Assembly: GCF_007671675.1 (NCBI RefSeq)
Contig: NZ_VCGW01000001.1
Coordinates: 558,001-622,000 of the forward strand
Direction: 5' to 3'
DNA length: 64,000 nucleotides
Origin: Marinobacter maritimus
Lineage (GTDB): Bacteria > Pseudomonadota > Gammaproteobacteria > Pseudomonadales > Oleiphilaceae
The notes beneath the pieces are model-generated. The model was not told the DNA's origin, ran no database searches, and saw only the letters and a program-made list of their open reading frames with translations. The translations under genes and the position numbers were made by a program. This document shows, one piece after another, positions 7,893-16,471 of the stretch (position 1 is the stretch's first letter; every line of letters starts with the position of its first letter).

Positions 7893-9283
7893 TTAAACTC
7901 CGATGTTTGCTGATGATTTTGAGCAGAGAGGAAGTAGCTGGTCTTGCCAGTCTTCAATGACAGAAAGCTGATTGATCTGGTTGGTTCCTTCGAAGATTCG
8001 GGTCAGGCGAACGTCCCGGAATATTTTCTCAACATTCTGCTCATGCAGTCCGCCCTGATCGGCAAGCAGGTCCAGCGCCATTTCCACAACAACCTGAGCA
8101 CGATCTGTCGCATGGAATTTACAGACCGAAGCGTTCAGCTGGCGCGGCTTCCAGGCATTCTGTGCTTCCTGCCAAACTATACTGCGTATTGCCCGGGTTT
8201 CCGCCACCATGGTGGCTATGTGTTGCTGCACATCCTGATAGTGGATCAGTGGCTTGCCGCCGAGCTGATAACGGCAGGCAAAGGTGACGGCCTGTTCGGT
8301 TGCTGCACGGGCAAACCCGGCAGCCATTGAGGCTACCGGGATTCGTGATGTGTTCAGGCTTGCCCGGTTCAACACCCAGCCTTTGCGCAAGCCGCCGATA
8401 ACATGGCTATCTGGCACAAACACATCTGTAAACTCCAGTTCAGCAGCGCCGGATGCGCGCATGCCCATTTTCATTTCATTTCGTGCAACTCTGAACCCCG
8501 GAGTGGCCGCGTCCACATAAAAACATGTCCAGGACTCCATGCCCTCGCCCTCAAGTGCCGCAAAGACGGTCAGAGTTCTGGCCATGTCTCCGCCACTTAT
8601 AAAACACTTGCGCCCGTTGAGCCTCCAGCCACCATGGCAGTGGCTGGCAACGACGCCTGGTTTGTAATCACGGGCTCCGTGCCCGTCTTCGCCATTACCG
8701 AACCCGCGCCGGGTTCGGTAATGGCGAATGCCACGAGATGCGGATCACCTTTGTGGCAAGAGCGATATACTGGCGCCAGAAAACGTCGGATAACGTTTAT
8801 ATCGCCCGAAAGAAGTAGCGGTATACAGCCGAGGTGATGAGCTGAGAGCAGAAGCATAAGCCCACCGCAGACCCTGCTGAACTCCTCAACCACGAGGCTG
8901 GATTGCCATACGGGCGGGTAAAGACCTCTTTTCCAACTCATGCTGCCTAAGGGACCAGGCAGAAAGTAACTCAGCCATCCCTCGCGTGCGGCAACTTTCA
9001 GCAAGTTCGTAATTGCCGGCGACGACTGCCCCGGTGCTTCGTGTGCGGCAAGATCTGCCTCGGCAGAAAGGGGAGCAAGGTGCGTTTCGGCGAAAGCCCG
9101 GGCTCTGCGTCGCAGTTTGCCCAGCGGCGCAGGTAGTTTGCGGGTATCCGATTCCCAAAGGTCATCACGCTGGTAGCTTGTAATCTGTTGGGCGATCCTG
9201 GAAAGGTGACGGAATTGCCAGTGCGGCGCCAGTTTGTGATCCGCCGGGAGATGACCTTCCAGATGCATTGCTCGGTTCATCAT
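7893..9283 (-). pseudogene. Acyl-CoA dehydrogenase-like gene split by a frameshift
   Basis: Two fragments make one acyl-CoA dehydrogenase. The 5' part (9283 to about 8710) ends its homology at the motif AFAITEPGAGS. The 3' part continues in another frame with WRLNGRKCFISGGDMA and runs to the C-terminal signature RIFEGTNQINQL, ending at 7893. In the shifted frame the sequence between them reads EDGHGARDYKPGVV, so no domain is lost. The conserved Asp of GSD has become Val and the frame is off by one (mod 3). Joined, the product would be about 460 residues with an N-terminal extension. The break lies exactly on a perfect 18-bp inverted repeat. It may be a true pseudogene or a sequencing error. 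Confidence 0.75.
8688..8728. repeat. Perfect 18-bp inverted repeat at the acyl-CoA dehydrogenase frameshift
   Basis: Arms 8688-8705 and 8711-8728 are perfect reverse complements separated by the five-base loop GCGCC. On the coding strand the first arm encodes the conserved FAITEP motif, while the second arm falls where GSD and the following residues should be and is out of frame afterwards. There is no T-tract, and it lies mid-gene, so it is not a terminator. The second arm looks like a copy of the first. Confidence 0.9.
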
Positions 9284-10411
9284 TTACATCTCTCCCCATG
9301 CCTGAACGAACAGTGGTATCTCCCGGAGACCTCCGCTTTGGAAGCGCATCATGTTCTGGTCTCGCAGCAGTTTCTCGGGCCCGCAATCCTCCATATACCC
9401 AATGCCACCGTGTACTTGCATAACGAGGTTGGCCGCAAGGCAAAGCTTGGGATGGAGTTGCTGGCGGGCCATGAGGAGATCTTTAAGGCTTAATCTGGGT
9501 AACGGTCTTGTCAGTCCGTTCAGAGCCATTTCCGCTTCCCATTGAGCTTGCTGGATCGTTGCCAGCATGGTCTGAACAGCCGAGTGCTCGTTGATTACCC
9601 GCCCCCCTTGACGACGCAGACTGGCGAATGACCGTGCCAAAGCCTCTCCGTGCTGGTTGATGCCGGCCGCTATGGAAAGCAGCCCCAAGGCGTCCAGAAT
9701 CAGCATGGAAGAGACCTGTTGTGGCTTTGCTTTGATGACCACGCCAGCCCCCTGACAAGCGCTGACTTGCCATGTGCCCAGTTCATCTAACCCGTGCTGT
9801 GGACGGCATGGCGTAACCGCAATCTCTTTGCGGTTCAGGAGTTGCCAGCTCATAATTCCTTTGTGCCACACAGGCCAGATCAGGTCCTGCCAATGTGGTG
9901 GTGCCGTGACGGTCGTCTTGTGAGTGGTTCGATCCAGCCAGTCGGCCAGCATGGGTTGATCTCTGTTTGCAGTTCGCTGGTTTAGCCAACGGGCCAGAGA
10001 GCCTCGGGCAAGTCCGTGGTGCCCCGTGGAGATTGCAGTCAGGGCGAGTGGCACCTGCTGCGTTTCGGTAAGCTGGAATCCAGCGGTACGCGCGAGAAAA
10101 CGGGCCAATGCATGCCGGTGCCATGCCAGGGCTATACCGGCATTAACCGACGCTATCTGTTTAAGGGCGCCGATGCTGAAAGCAATTGCGTTTACATCAT
10201 CAGGTTGTTCCCATAAAGCAAAGCCGGGCTCCAGATCCATCCCCGGCAGAATGCCAAATTCGAGAGCGGACTGACTGAGTTTCGAAACATCGTCAGCAGC
10301 AGCCGGAATTTCGGGGCGGGCGGCTATTGGGGCTATTTCTGCACTGCAGAATCGGGAGACCTCGTCCAGCAGTGGCTGAAGATCATTGGCCGCAATCAGG
10401 GAGGTGGTCAT
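9284..10411 (-). CDS. Divergent acyl-CoA dehydrogenase-like protein
   Basis: A 375-residue soluble protein. The C-terminal domain has the acyl-CoA dehydrogenase pattern (LIL DALGLLSIAAGI region, then NLVMQVHGGIGYMEDCGPEK, with the HGG/GY FAD-contact signature, and LLRD). The middle domain is poorly conserved and lacks the usual TEP..GSD flavin and substrate motif, so it may be a weak or non-catalytic subunit. It is directly followed by the second, frameshifted acyl-CoA dehydrogenase gene (stop at 9284-9286, start at 9283). Adjacent unequal dehydrogenase genes form heteromeric enzymes in actinobacterial steroid degradation, which is a possible but untested model here. First gene of the operon facing the AraC regulator. 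Confidence 0.7.
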   Translation of the reverse strand: MTTSLIAANDLQPLLDEVSRFCSAEIAPIAARPEIPAAADDVSKLSQSALEFGILPGMDLEPGFALWEQPDDVNAIAFSIGALKQIASVNAGIALAWHRHALARFLARTAGFQLTETQQVPLALTAISTGHHGLARGSLARWLNQRTANRDQPMLADWLDRTTHKTTVTAPPHWQDLIWPVWHKGIMSWQLLNRKEIAVTPCRPQHGLDELGTWQVSACQGAGVVIKAKPQQVSSMLILDALGLLSIAAGINQHGEALARSFASLRRQGGRVINEHSAVQTMLATIQQAQWEAEMALNGLTRPLPRLSLKDLLMARQQLHPKLCLAANLVMQVHGGIGYMEDCGPEKLLRDQNMMRFQSGGLREIPLFVQAWGEM

Positions 10412-10477
10412 AAAAAGTACCTGATTTGTTGTTTTTTCTGTTCAGGTCCAGAGTATGTCTTTAGTCACCTTGCGCAA

Positions 10478-11461
10478 ATGCTGAACAGGGTCAATAATCT
10501 TAGTTTTTGGGCCATGGATGCTTCGATGCTCGGGTTTCTGAATTACACGCGTAGCATTACGAGTGTGCGTTTGATGGTTGATTATGGAACTGAGCAGGGA
10601 GTGGCAGCCGGAGACCTGCTTGCAGGCAGCCGTATATCCCCGGCCATGTTGATGAATCCAAACACAGAGATCACCGCAGGCCAGGAGTTGCAGGTAATCC
10701 GGAATCTGGTAAACAGGTTTGAAGACGTGGAAGCAGTTGCCCGAGATATCGGGCAAAGATACCACTGTTCAGCCTATGGGCTCTGGGGGTATGGCCTCAT
10801 GTGTAGCCCCACGGTAGGTGATGCTTTGCAACTAGCCCTGCGTTTTCTACCGCTTACCTACGCTTTTACCGTTATTTCTCATCATGAAAAGAACAATATG
10901 GGAATTCTGGTGTTTGGTGAGCCAGATCTGGAGCCTTCAATAAAACAATTTGTTCTTGCTCGTGACATGGCGGCAGCGATTGTTTTGATGCGAGAGTTGG
11001 CAGGGGATAAGTTCGAGTTTTCGGAAGGTCCTTGCAATACATTTGAGTTTCCCTTGGAGCAGTTAAATCGCAAATTGCCCCAGGCAAACCCGGTCACAGC
11101 GGCACTGTGTGAGCAGCAATGTTGTGCATTGATAGATCAGCGGCGGAGTTACGCCGGCATACAGACCGTCGTTACTCATTATTTGCAGAATGCCGGAGCG
11201 CGTATACCTACTCTGCCAATTACCGCCCGTCATTTCCACATGAGTGAACGAACGCTGAAGCGTCATTTGCAGGCCGAAGGAGTGAGTTTCCGGCAGTTAC
11301 TGGAAGACGTCCGGAAAAACAGGGCTAAACGTTTGTTGAGGCAAGGGGGGATGAGCATTTCGGAGATTGCAAGCAACCTGGGATTCAGCGATGCATCGAC
11401 ATTCTCACAAGCATTCAAGCGCTGGACGGGAACGGCACCCAGCTATTGGGTCAGAACATGA
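10478..11461 (+). CDS. AraC-family regulator with arabinose-binding-type N-terminal domain
   Basis: A 327-residue regulator. Residues 1 to about 215 form the N-terminal domain typical of OruR/ArgR-like AraC proteins (SPTVGDALQLALRFLPL). The C-terminal region holds two helix-turn-helix motifs: MSERTLKRHLQAEGVSFRQL and ISEIASNLGFSDASTFSQAF, ending in KRWTGTAPSYW. It is divergent from the acyl-CoA dehydrogenase/ADC-like operon with 66 bases between starts, so it most likely controls that operon in response to a catabolic substrate. In-frame ATGs at 10514 and 10526 are alternative starts. Confidence 0.85.
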   Translation: MLNRVNNLSFWAMDASMLGFLNYTRSITSVRLMVDYGTEQGVAAGDLLAGSRISPAMLMNPNTEITAGQELQVIRNLVNRFEDVEAVARDIGQRYHCSAYGLWGYGLMCSPTVGDALQLALRFLPLTYAFTVISHHEKNNMGILVFGEPDLEPSIKQFVLARDMAAAIVLMRELAGDKFEFSEGPCNTFEFPLEQLNRKLPQANPVTAALCEQQCCALIDQRRSYAGIQTVVTHYLQNAGARIPTLPITARHFHMSERTLKRHLQAEGVSFRQLLEDVRKNRAKRLLRQGGMSISEIASNLGFSDASTFSQAFKRWTGTAPSYWVRT

Positions 11462-11539
11462 GATACATCAAGTGTCGCTTTTGCGTTCATAACCTATGCT
11501 GCTAACTCTCAAAAACATTCTATCGCTGGGCCTTTCAAT

Positions 11540-13525
11540 ATGTCTGATGATGACGCCACAGCTTTTGAAATCTTTCCGTGGAACCGGAATTTCGAAACGG
11601 GCATCGAGAAGATTGACGAGCAACACCGGGTGTTGGTTGAAATCCTGAACCGGCTCGCCTGGCACTTTGCTTCCAGTACCTCGGACGTCGAATGTGGACA
11701 TATTCTTGACGAGCTGCTTTCTTACGCTGCCTATCACTTCAAGGAGGAAGAGGATATCTGGAAAGCGGCGCTCGGTGAGCAGGAAATGGTGAATAACCAT
11801 CATGATAGCCATCAACTCTTCTTCGTTCAGATTCAGATGTACCGCTCCAGCGGTAAACCTGAGGAGAAAGTGATTGGAGATCTGTTCAACTACCTGACCC
11901 GATGGCTTGCTTTTCATATTCTGGAATCTGATCGTCGAATGGCGCTTACGGTCAGTGCAGTAAAGCGTGGAACTCCCATAGCCAAAGCCAGAGAGGAAGT
12001 AGATGGTCAACTGAGCGGGGCGGTTTCTGTCATGGTTTCGGCTTTGCTGGAGATTTATGGCAAGTTCTCTGCCAGCACCATACAGTTGATGCGTGAAAAA
12101 ATAGCAAGGCTGAGCGCTGAGGATGAGCTGGCGAGATTGCAGAATGAAAAGCTCGATGCAGCACTGGAACAACAGGCCTCTGACCATGAAAGGCAGCTTC
12201 AGTTTCTTGCGTATTCAGACCCTGTCACAGGCCTGATGAACCGTAATGGAATCCTCCGGGAGATCCGACATGTTTTGCAACAAAACGACCTGGCAGCCGG
12301 GTCCGCCGCGCTGATTTCCATTGATCTGGATAACTTTCATGGTGTAAATGCCCGTTTTGGTGAAGAGGCTGCCGACCGACTGCTTGGCTTGCTTGCCAGG
12401 CGTTGGAAGGAAGCCATAGCCCATGGTGGGCAGCTCGCCCGGATCAGTGGTGACGAGTTTGTGGTGCTGTTGGCGGATGGCGGGAAAGTTGAGACCCAAC
12501 TAAACGCCCTGAGGCTAACGGCCGGGCAGCCGTTTACTCTGGGTGGTGACAGCATTTCCGTGGACTTCACCGCTGGCGTCGTTATATTCCCTCATGATGG
12601 CGCTGGTGATGCAGATACGGTTCTGCGGCAGGCTGATCACACATTGTTTCGCGCCAAACAGGAACAAAAGGGAGATTGGCTGTTTCTGGATGCAAACGAA
12701 CAACGCCTCTCTGCGGAACGCCAGCAGCTGCTGGCAGACATAAGGGCAGGGCTTGCAGATAATCAGTTCAGACTGGAGTATCAGCCCAAGGTGTGCATGC
12801 GTTCGGGGGACCTGATTGGTGTGGAAGCGCTTATTCGCTGGGATCATCCGACAAGAGGTTTGCTCAGCCCGATACATTTTTTGCCGATGCTGGAGCATCA
12901 TCCACTTATTATCGATATTGGTGAGTGGGTCATCGAGCAGGCATTCCGGCAGATGGCGACCTGGGATGCCGAGGGGCTGACTCTGGATGTGGGTGTGAAT
13001 CTGGCCGCACTGCATCTTCAGCAACCTGACTTTATGGAAAATCTTGCGAGGATTCTTGCACGCTATCCCCATGTTGCTCCACAACGGCTCGATCTCGAAA
13101 TACTTGAAACAGCAGCTCTTGGCGAGCTTGATAAGGCAAACAATATTATCCGGGACTGCGGGAGCCTTGGCGTGACCTTTTCTCTGGATGATTTTGGAAC
13201 GGGATATTCTTCGCTGTCATACCTGAAACAGTTGCCGGTGAAAACCCTGAAAATAGATCAGGGTTTTGTGAGGGGCTCACTCTCGAATGGGCATGACATT
13301 TCCATTCTCAAAGGTATTATCGGCTTGTCCCATGCATTCAACAGAAAACTGGTTGCCGAGGGAGTGGAAACCAGAGAGCACGGTGAGCTTCTGATCAGCC
13401 TTGGTTGCTTTTATGCGCAGGGGTATGCCATTGCGAGGCCCATGAGGCCCGAGGCAGTCGGCGCCTGGAAAGGTCAATGGAAAACGTTTCCGGAATGGTC
13501 AGTTGGAGAGCGCGCAACGACATGA
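11540..13525 (+). CDS. Bacteriohemerythrin-GGDEF-EAL protein (oxygen-linked c-di-GMP enzyme)
   Basis: A 661-residue cytoplasmic protein with three domains. Residues 10-140 are a hemerythrin: His29 (DEQH), His66 and Glu70 (YHFKEEE), HHDSH around 87-91, and His126/Asp131 (HILESD) give a full di-iron ligand set. A helical linker follows (about 150-220). Residues 222-385 are a GGDEF diguanylate cyclase domain with signature SGDEF at 303-307. Residues 398-645 are an EAL phosphodiesterase domain with VEAL at 428-431 and DDFGTGYSS at 550-558, apparently intact. The protein probably makes or degrades cyclic di-GMP according to oxygen or redox state. The stop overlaps the next start as ATGA, indicating translational coupling. 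Confidence 0.92.
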   Translation: MSDDDATAFEIFPWNRNFETGIEKIDEQHRVLVEILNRLAWHFASSTSDVECGHILDELLSYAAYHFKEEEDIWKAALGEQEMVNNHHDSHQLFFVQIQMYRSSGKPEEKVIGDLFNYLTRWLAFHILESDRRMALTVSAVKRGTPIAKAREEVDGQLSGAVSVMVSALLEIYGKFSASTIQLMREKIARLSAEDELARLQNEKLDAALEQQASDHERQLQFLAYSDPVTGLMNRNGILREIRHVLQQNDLAAGSAALISIDLDNFHGVNARFGEEAADRLLGLLARRWKEAIAHGGQLARISGDEFVVLLADGGKVETQLNALRLTAGQPFTLGGDSISVDFTAGVVIFPHDGAGDADTVLRQADHTLFRAKQEQKGDWLFLDANEQRLSAERQQLLADIRAGLADNQFRLEYQPKVCMRSGDLIGVEALIRWDHPTRGLLSPIHFLPMLEHHPLIIDIGEWVIEQAFRQMATWDAEGLTLDVGVNLAALHLQQPDFMENLARILARYPHVAPQRLDLEILETAALGELDKANNIIRDCGSLGVTFSLDDFGTGYSSLSYLKQLPVKTLKIDQGFVRGSLSNGHDISILKGIIGLSHAFNRKLVAEGVETREHGELLISLGCFYAQGYAIARPMRPEAVGAWKGQWKTFPEWSVGERATT

Positions 13526-14664
13526 TTACACCTGCCAATACATCTGATAACCGCTTACTTGCCAAAGCCCGATTACCCCGAATGATGTTTGATTATTTTG
13601 ATGGTGGTGCTTTCTCCGAACAGACACTCAGAGAGAACACGGCAGACTTCCAGAACCTGCATTTTCGCCAGCGGGTTATGCGGGATGTCTCCAGTGCTTC
13701 CGCCGCAACGCAGATACTGGGCCAGAACGCCTCATTACCGCTTGCACTCGCGCCTGTAGGCCTTGCCGGCATGCTTGCGCAGCGGGGTGAGGTTCAGGCG
13801 GCACGGGCAGCACAAAAAGGCGGCGTGCCGTTTTGCCTGAGTACCGTCTCGATCTGTTCGCTGGAAGAGGTTGCCGAGGCAACGGACGCGGCCAACTGGT
13901 TTCAGCTTTATGTGCTTAAGGATAGAAGCTACTCTGAAGCACTGCTCAATCGGGCGCACAAAGCGGGGTACTCCACACTTGTGTTCACCGTGGACCTACC
14001 CAGGCTTGGTGTGCGCTACCGGGACGTGCGCAATGGCATGAACGGTGGTCTTTCTCCCTGGGGGAAAATTCAGAAGCTGTCTGATCTGCTTTCTCATCCG
14101 CTTTGGCTCTGGGACGTTGCCATCAAGGGCAAACCTCTGACGTTCGGTAATCTCGCCGATGCGGTACCTTCGGGCCGCAACCCTGAAGATTTCAAAGCCT
14201 GGGTGGACAGGCAGTTTGACGCGTCCGTTACCTGGAAGGATCTGGACTGGGTGCGGCAGCATTGGCCGGGCAAACTGGTGATAAAGGGGATTATGGATCC
14301 CGACGACGCCCGTTCTGCGGTGGATGTCGGGGCCGACGGCATTGTTGTCTCTAATCATGGCGGGCGACAACTTGATGGTGCGCCCTCAACCATCTCGGCG
14401 CTGCCAGGCATTGTCGACGCCGTATCAGGAAAAACCGAGATTCTGTTTGATGGCGGAGTGCACTCTGGCCAGGACATTGTGCGAGCGCTTTGCCTGGGTG
14501 CAAACGCTTGTCTTGTGGGCCGTGCATGGGCCTATGCATTGGCGGCAGGTGGCGAAGAAGCTGTCTCCCGGATGCTGGAAAACTTCCGTTACGAAGTAGA
14601 ATTGACTCTTGCATTGTTGGGTAAAAATTCGGTAGAACAGTTAACTCCGGATGACCTTATCTGA
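13522..14664 (+). CDS. FMN-dependent alpha-hydroxy-acid dehydrogenase (LldD/mandelate dehydrogenase family)
   Basis: A 380-residue TIM-barrel flavoenzyme. Visible family motifs are MMFDYFDGGAFSE near the start, LALAPVGLAGM, TVDLP, VIKGIMDPDDA (catalytic-region Lys), the active-site SNHGGRQLDGAPST (His/Arg), and the FMN phosphate site LFDGGVHSGQD / CLVGRAWAY. Members oxidise L-lactate, mandelate, glycolate or similar 2-hydroxy acids to 2-keto acids; which one cannot be told. I chose the ATG at 13522 because it overlaps the upstream TGA as ATGA. Earlier in-frame starts lie deep inside the EAL domain. The pairing with an oxygen-sensing c-di-GMP enzyme is unusual. Confidence 0.88.
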   Translation: MITPANTSDNRLLAKARLPRMMFDYFDGGAFSEQTLRENTADFQNLHFRQRVMRDVSSASAATQILGQNASLPLALAPVGLAGMLAQRGEVQAARAAQKGGVPFCLSTVSICSLEEVAEATDAANWFQLYVLKDRSYSEALLNRAHKAGYSTLVFTVDLPRLGVRYRDVRNGMNGGLSPWGKIQKLSDLLSHPLWLWDVAIKGKPLTFGNLADAVPSGRNPEDFKAWVDRQFDASVTWKDLDWVRQHWPGKLVIKGIMDPDDARSAVDVGADGIVVSNHGGRQLDGAPSTISALPGIVDAVSGKTEILFDGGVHSGQDIVRALCLGANACLVGRAWAYALAAGGEEAVSRMLENFRYEVELTLALLGKNSVEQLTPDDLI

Positions 14665-14686
14665 ACGACAAGACGGAGGCTTGATG

Positions 14687-15049
14687 ATGGACATTCGAAT
14701 CAAGAGAGCTTACGACGACGCCGCGCGTTCTGATGGACCACGTATTCTGGTCGACAGAATATGGCCCCGTGGTGTTGCCAAGGAAGACGCCGAGCTCGAA
14801 ACCTGGCTGAAAGGGCTTGCCCCCTCGACCGAACTGCGGAAGTGGTTTGATCATGACCCTGAGAAATGGGACGAATTCCGGCAGAAGTATCTGAAGGAAT
14901 TGAAGAACGATGAAGCGGCCGAAGATCTGAAAGAACTGCAGTCGATCGTCAAGGAGCACAAGCGCATAACGCTGGTGTTTGCCGCAAAGGATACCGAGCA
15001 CAATAACGCGGCCGCCCTTCGCGACTTCCTCAGTAGTGGCGAGCTATAG
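14687..15049 (+). CDS. DUF488 family protein (YeaO-like)
   Basis: A 120-residue soluble protein with the features of DUF488: MDIRIKRAYDDAARSDGPRI, LVDRIWPRGVAKEDAELETW, ELRKWFDHDPEKWDEFRQKY and a C-terminal VFAAKDTEHNNAAAL. The function of the family is unknown. ACGGAGG lies seven bases before the ATG at 14687; the ATG at 14684 is equally in frame but closer. It follows the flavoenzyme gene by 22 bases and may be co-transcribed with it. The 3' end overlaps the convergent PLP-enzyme gene by six bases. Confidence 0.8.
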   Translation: MDIRIKRAYDDAARSDGPRILVDRIWPRGVAKEDAELETWLKGLAPSTELRKWFDHDPEKWDEFRQKYLKELKNDEAAEDLKELQSIVKEHKRITLVFAAKDTEHNNAAALRDFLSSGEL

Positions 15050-16240
15050 CTGGCCTAAAGCCTGTTCCAGGTCTGCGATCAGATCTTTCGCATCTTCCAG
15101 GCCAACAGACAGCCGCAGCATACTGTCACTGATCCCGCGGCGCTCCCGCTCCTGTTTGCTGATGCCGTGGTGGCTGGTGGCGCAGGGTTGGGACACCAGG
15201 CTTTCCACGCCTCCCAAGCTGGTGGCCAGCAGAAAAACCTGCAGGCTGTCGGCCACTTTTGCAGCCTGTTCCCGGCCTCCCTCAATCTCCAACGTCAGTA
15301 CGCCGCCAAACCCGTCCATTTGTTGCGCCGCCAAGCTATGGCCGGGGAAATCAGGTAACCCCGGATAGAGTACCCGTTTGATGGCTGGATGGCTGACCAT
15401 TGCCTGGGCAACCGCCATGGCATTGTCGTTATGCTGCTGTACCCGCACGGGCAGGGTTCTGAGGCTGCGGGAGAGCAGGGCGGCGGTTTCCGGTGCCAGA
15501 ATCTGACCAAGGTTTTTCCGCCATTGGGCAATGGGCTGAATCCGTTCTGCAGAAGCCATCACGGCACCGGCGGTAAGGTCGCTGTGGCCTCCGAGATACT
15601 TGGTAGCGCTGTGAATGCTGATATCGGCCCCCAACGCCAATGGACGCTGATTTATCGGCGAGGCAAAGGTGTTGTCTACTGCGAGAAAGGCACCTTTGGC
15701 ATGAGTCCGTTGCGCCAGTTCCCGGATATTCAGAATGCCCAACGTCGGGTTGGCCGGCGTTTCACAGTACACCAGCATGCCGGGTTTGTTCAGAGTGTTG
15801 GTTAATTGATCGGATTCGTTCTGCAGCAGAAAAGTAACGGGAATGCCCAGAGGTTTCAGATGCTTGGTCAGCAGTTCTTGCGTACCGCCATAAAGATCAC
15901 CGACGCAGACGATGCCGTTCCGTCCAAAAGTAAACAGGGTGGCCGAAATGGCCGCCATGCCAGATGCAAACGCCAGCGCATCCTCCGCGGCTTCAAGACC
16001 TGCAAGGCCTTGCTCAAGTTCCCGAATGGTGGGGTTGCTGCCCCAACGGGTATACAGGTTGCCCGGCGTGCGGCCTTCAATCACATCCTGCAGCGAGGCG
16101 GTGTCCGTGAAGCGGTAGGTGGTGGTGTTGTAAACCGGCGAGTAGGGGCTGCCGAGACTGTCCTTATGGCGGCGGTTATGGATGATCCGGGTCGCTTTTC
16201 CCTTTTCAGGTTTGGGCTCTGGACTGGGCTCGGATTGCAT
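15044..16240 (-). CDS. Trans-sulfuration PLP enzyme (cystathionine gamma-synthase family)
   Basis: A 398-residue fold-type I PLP enzyme of the Cys/Met metabolism family. Evidence: SPVYNTTTYRF, YTRWGSNPT, ALAFASGMAA, YCETPANPTLG, VDNTFASP, and the PLP lysine in SIHSATKYLGGHSDL; C-terminal ATSLGGVESLVSQPC. Such enzymes make or break cystathionine, or act as methionine gamma-lyases; exact substrate preference cannot be read from motifs. The ATG at 16238-16240 is preferred over an upstream start because AGGGAG sits six bases before it and the family begins shortly after. It is convergent with the DUF488 gene. Confidence 0.85.
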   Translation of the reverse strand: MQSEPSPEPKPEKGKATRIIHNRRHKDSLGSPYSPVYNTTTYRFTDTASLQDVIEGRTPGNLYTRWGSNPTIRELEQGLAGLEAAEDALAFASGMAAISATLFTFGRNGIVCVGDLYGGTQELLTKHLKPLGIPVTFLLQNESDQLTNTLNKPGMLVYCETPANPTLGILNIRELAQRTHAKGAFLAVDNTFASPINQRPLALGADISIHSATKYLGGHSDLTAGAVMASAERIQPIAQWRKNLGQILAPETAALLSRSLRTLPVRVQQHNDNAMAVAQAMVSHPAIKRVLYPGLPDFPGHSLAAQQMDGFGGVLTLEIEGGREQAAKVADSLQVFLLATSLGGVESLVSQPCATSHHGISKQERERRGISDSMLRLSVGLEDAKDLIADLEQALGQL

Positions 16241-16471
16241 GGGCTCTCCCTGAGGATGAATGTAGTGTGATGACCGAAGGTGTAGTGTCGGAGAATTATT
16301 CTGGCAGGCTTGGCTCGCCCTGACCACTGGGCGAATTGATCGTCAGCAAGAGGTGTAGCGCCTGCGTCGGTCTCAAGACGGCCTATTGGCCATCTGATAT
16401 GCTCTTTGGCTATCCGGTTAGTCGCCCGGGGCAGTTATCCATAAAGAGTCAATGATGCTGGAGTGTTCGAT

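Noticed and set aside
8688..8728. Hairpin read as a transcription terminator
   Set aside because: No T-run follows on either strand and it lies inside a gene.
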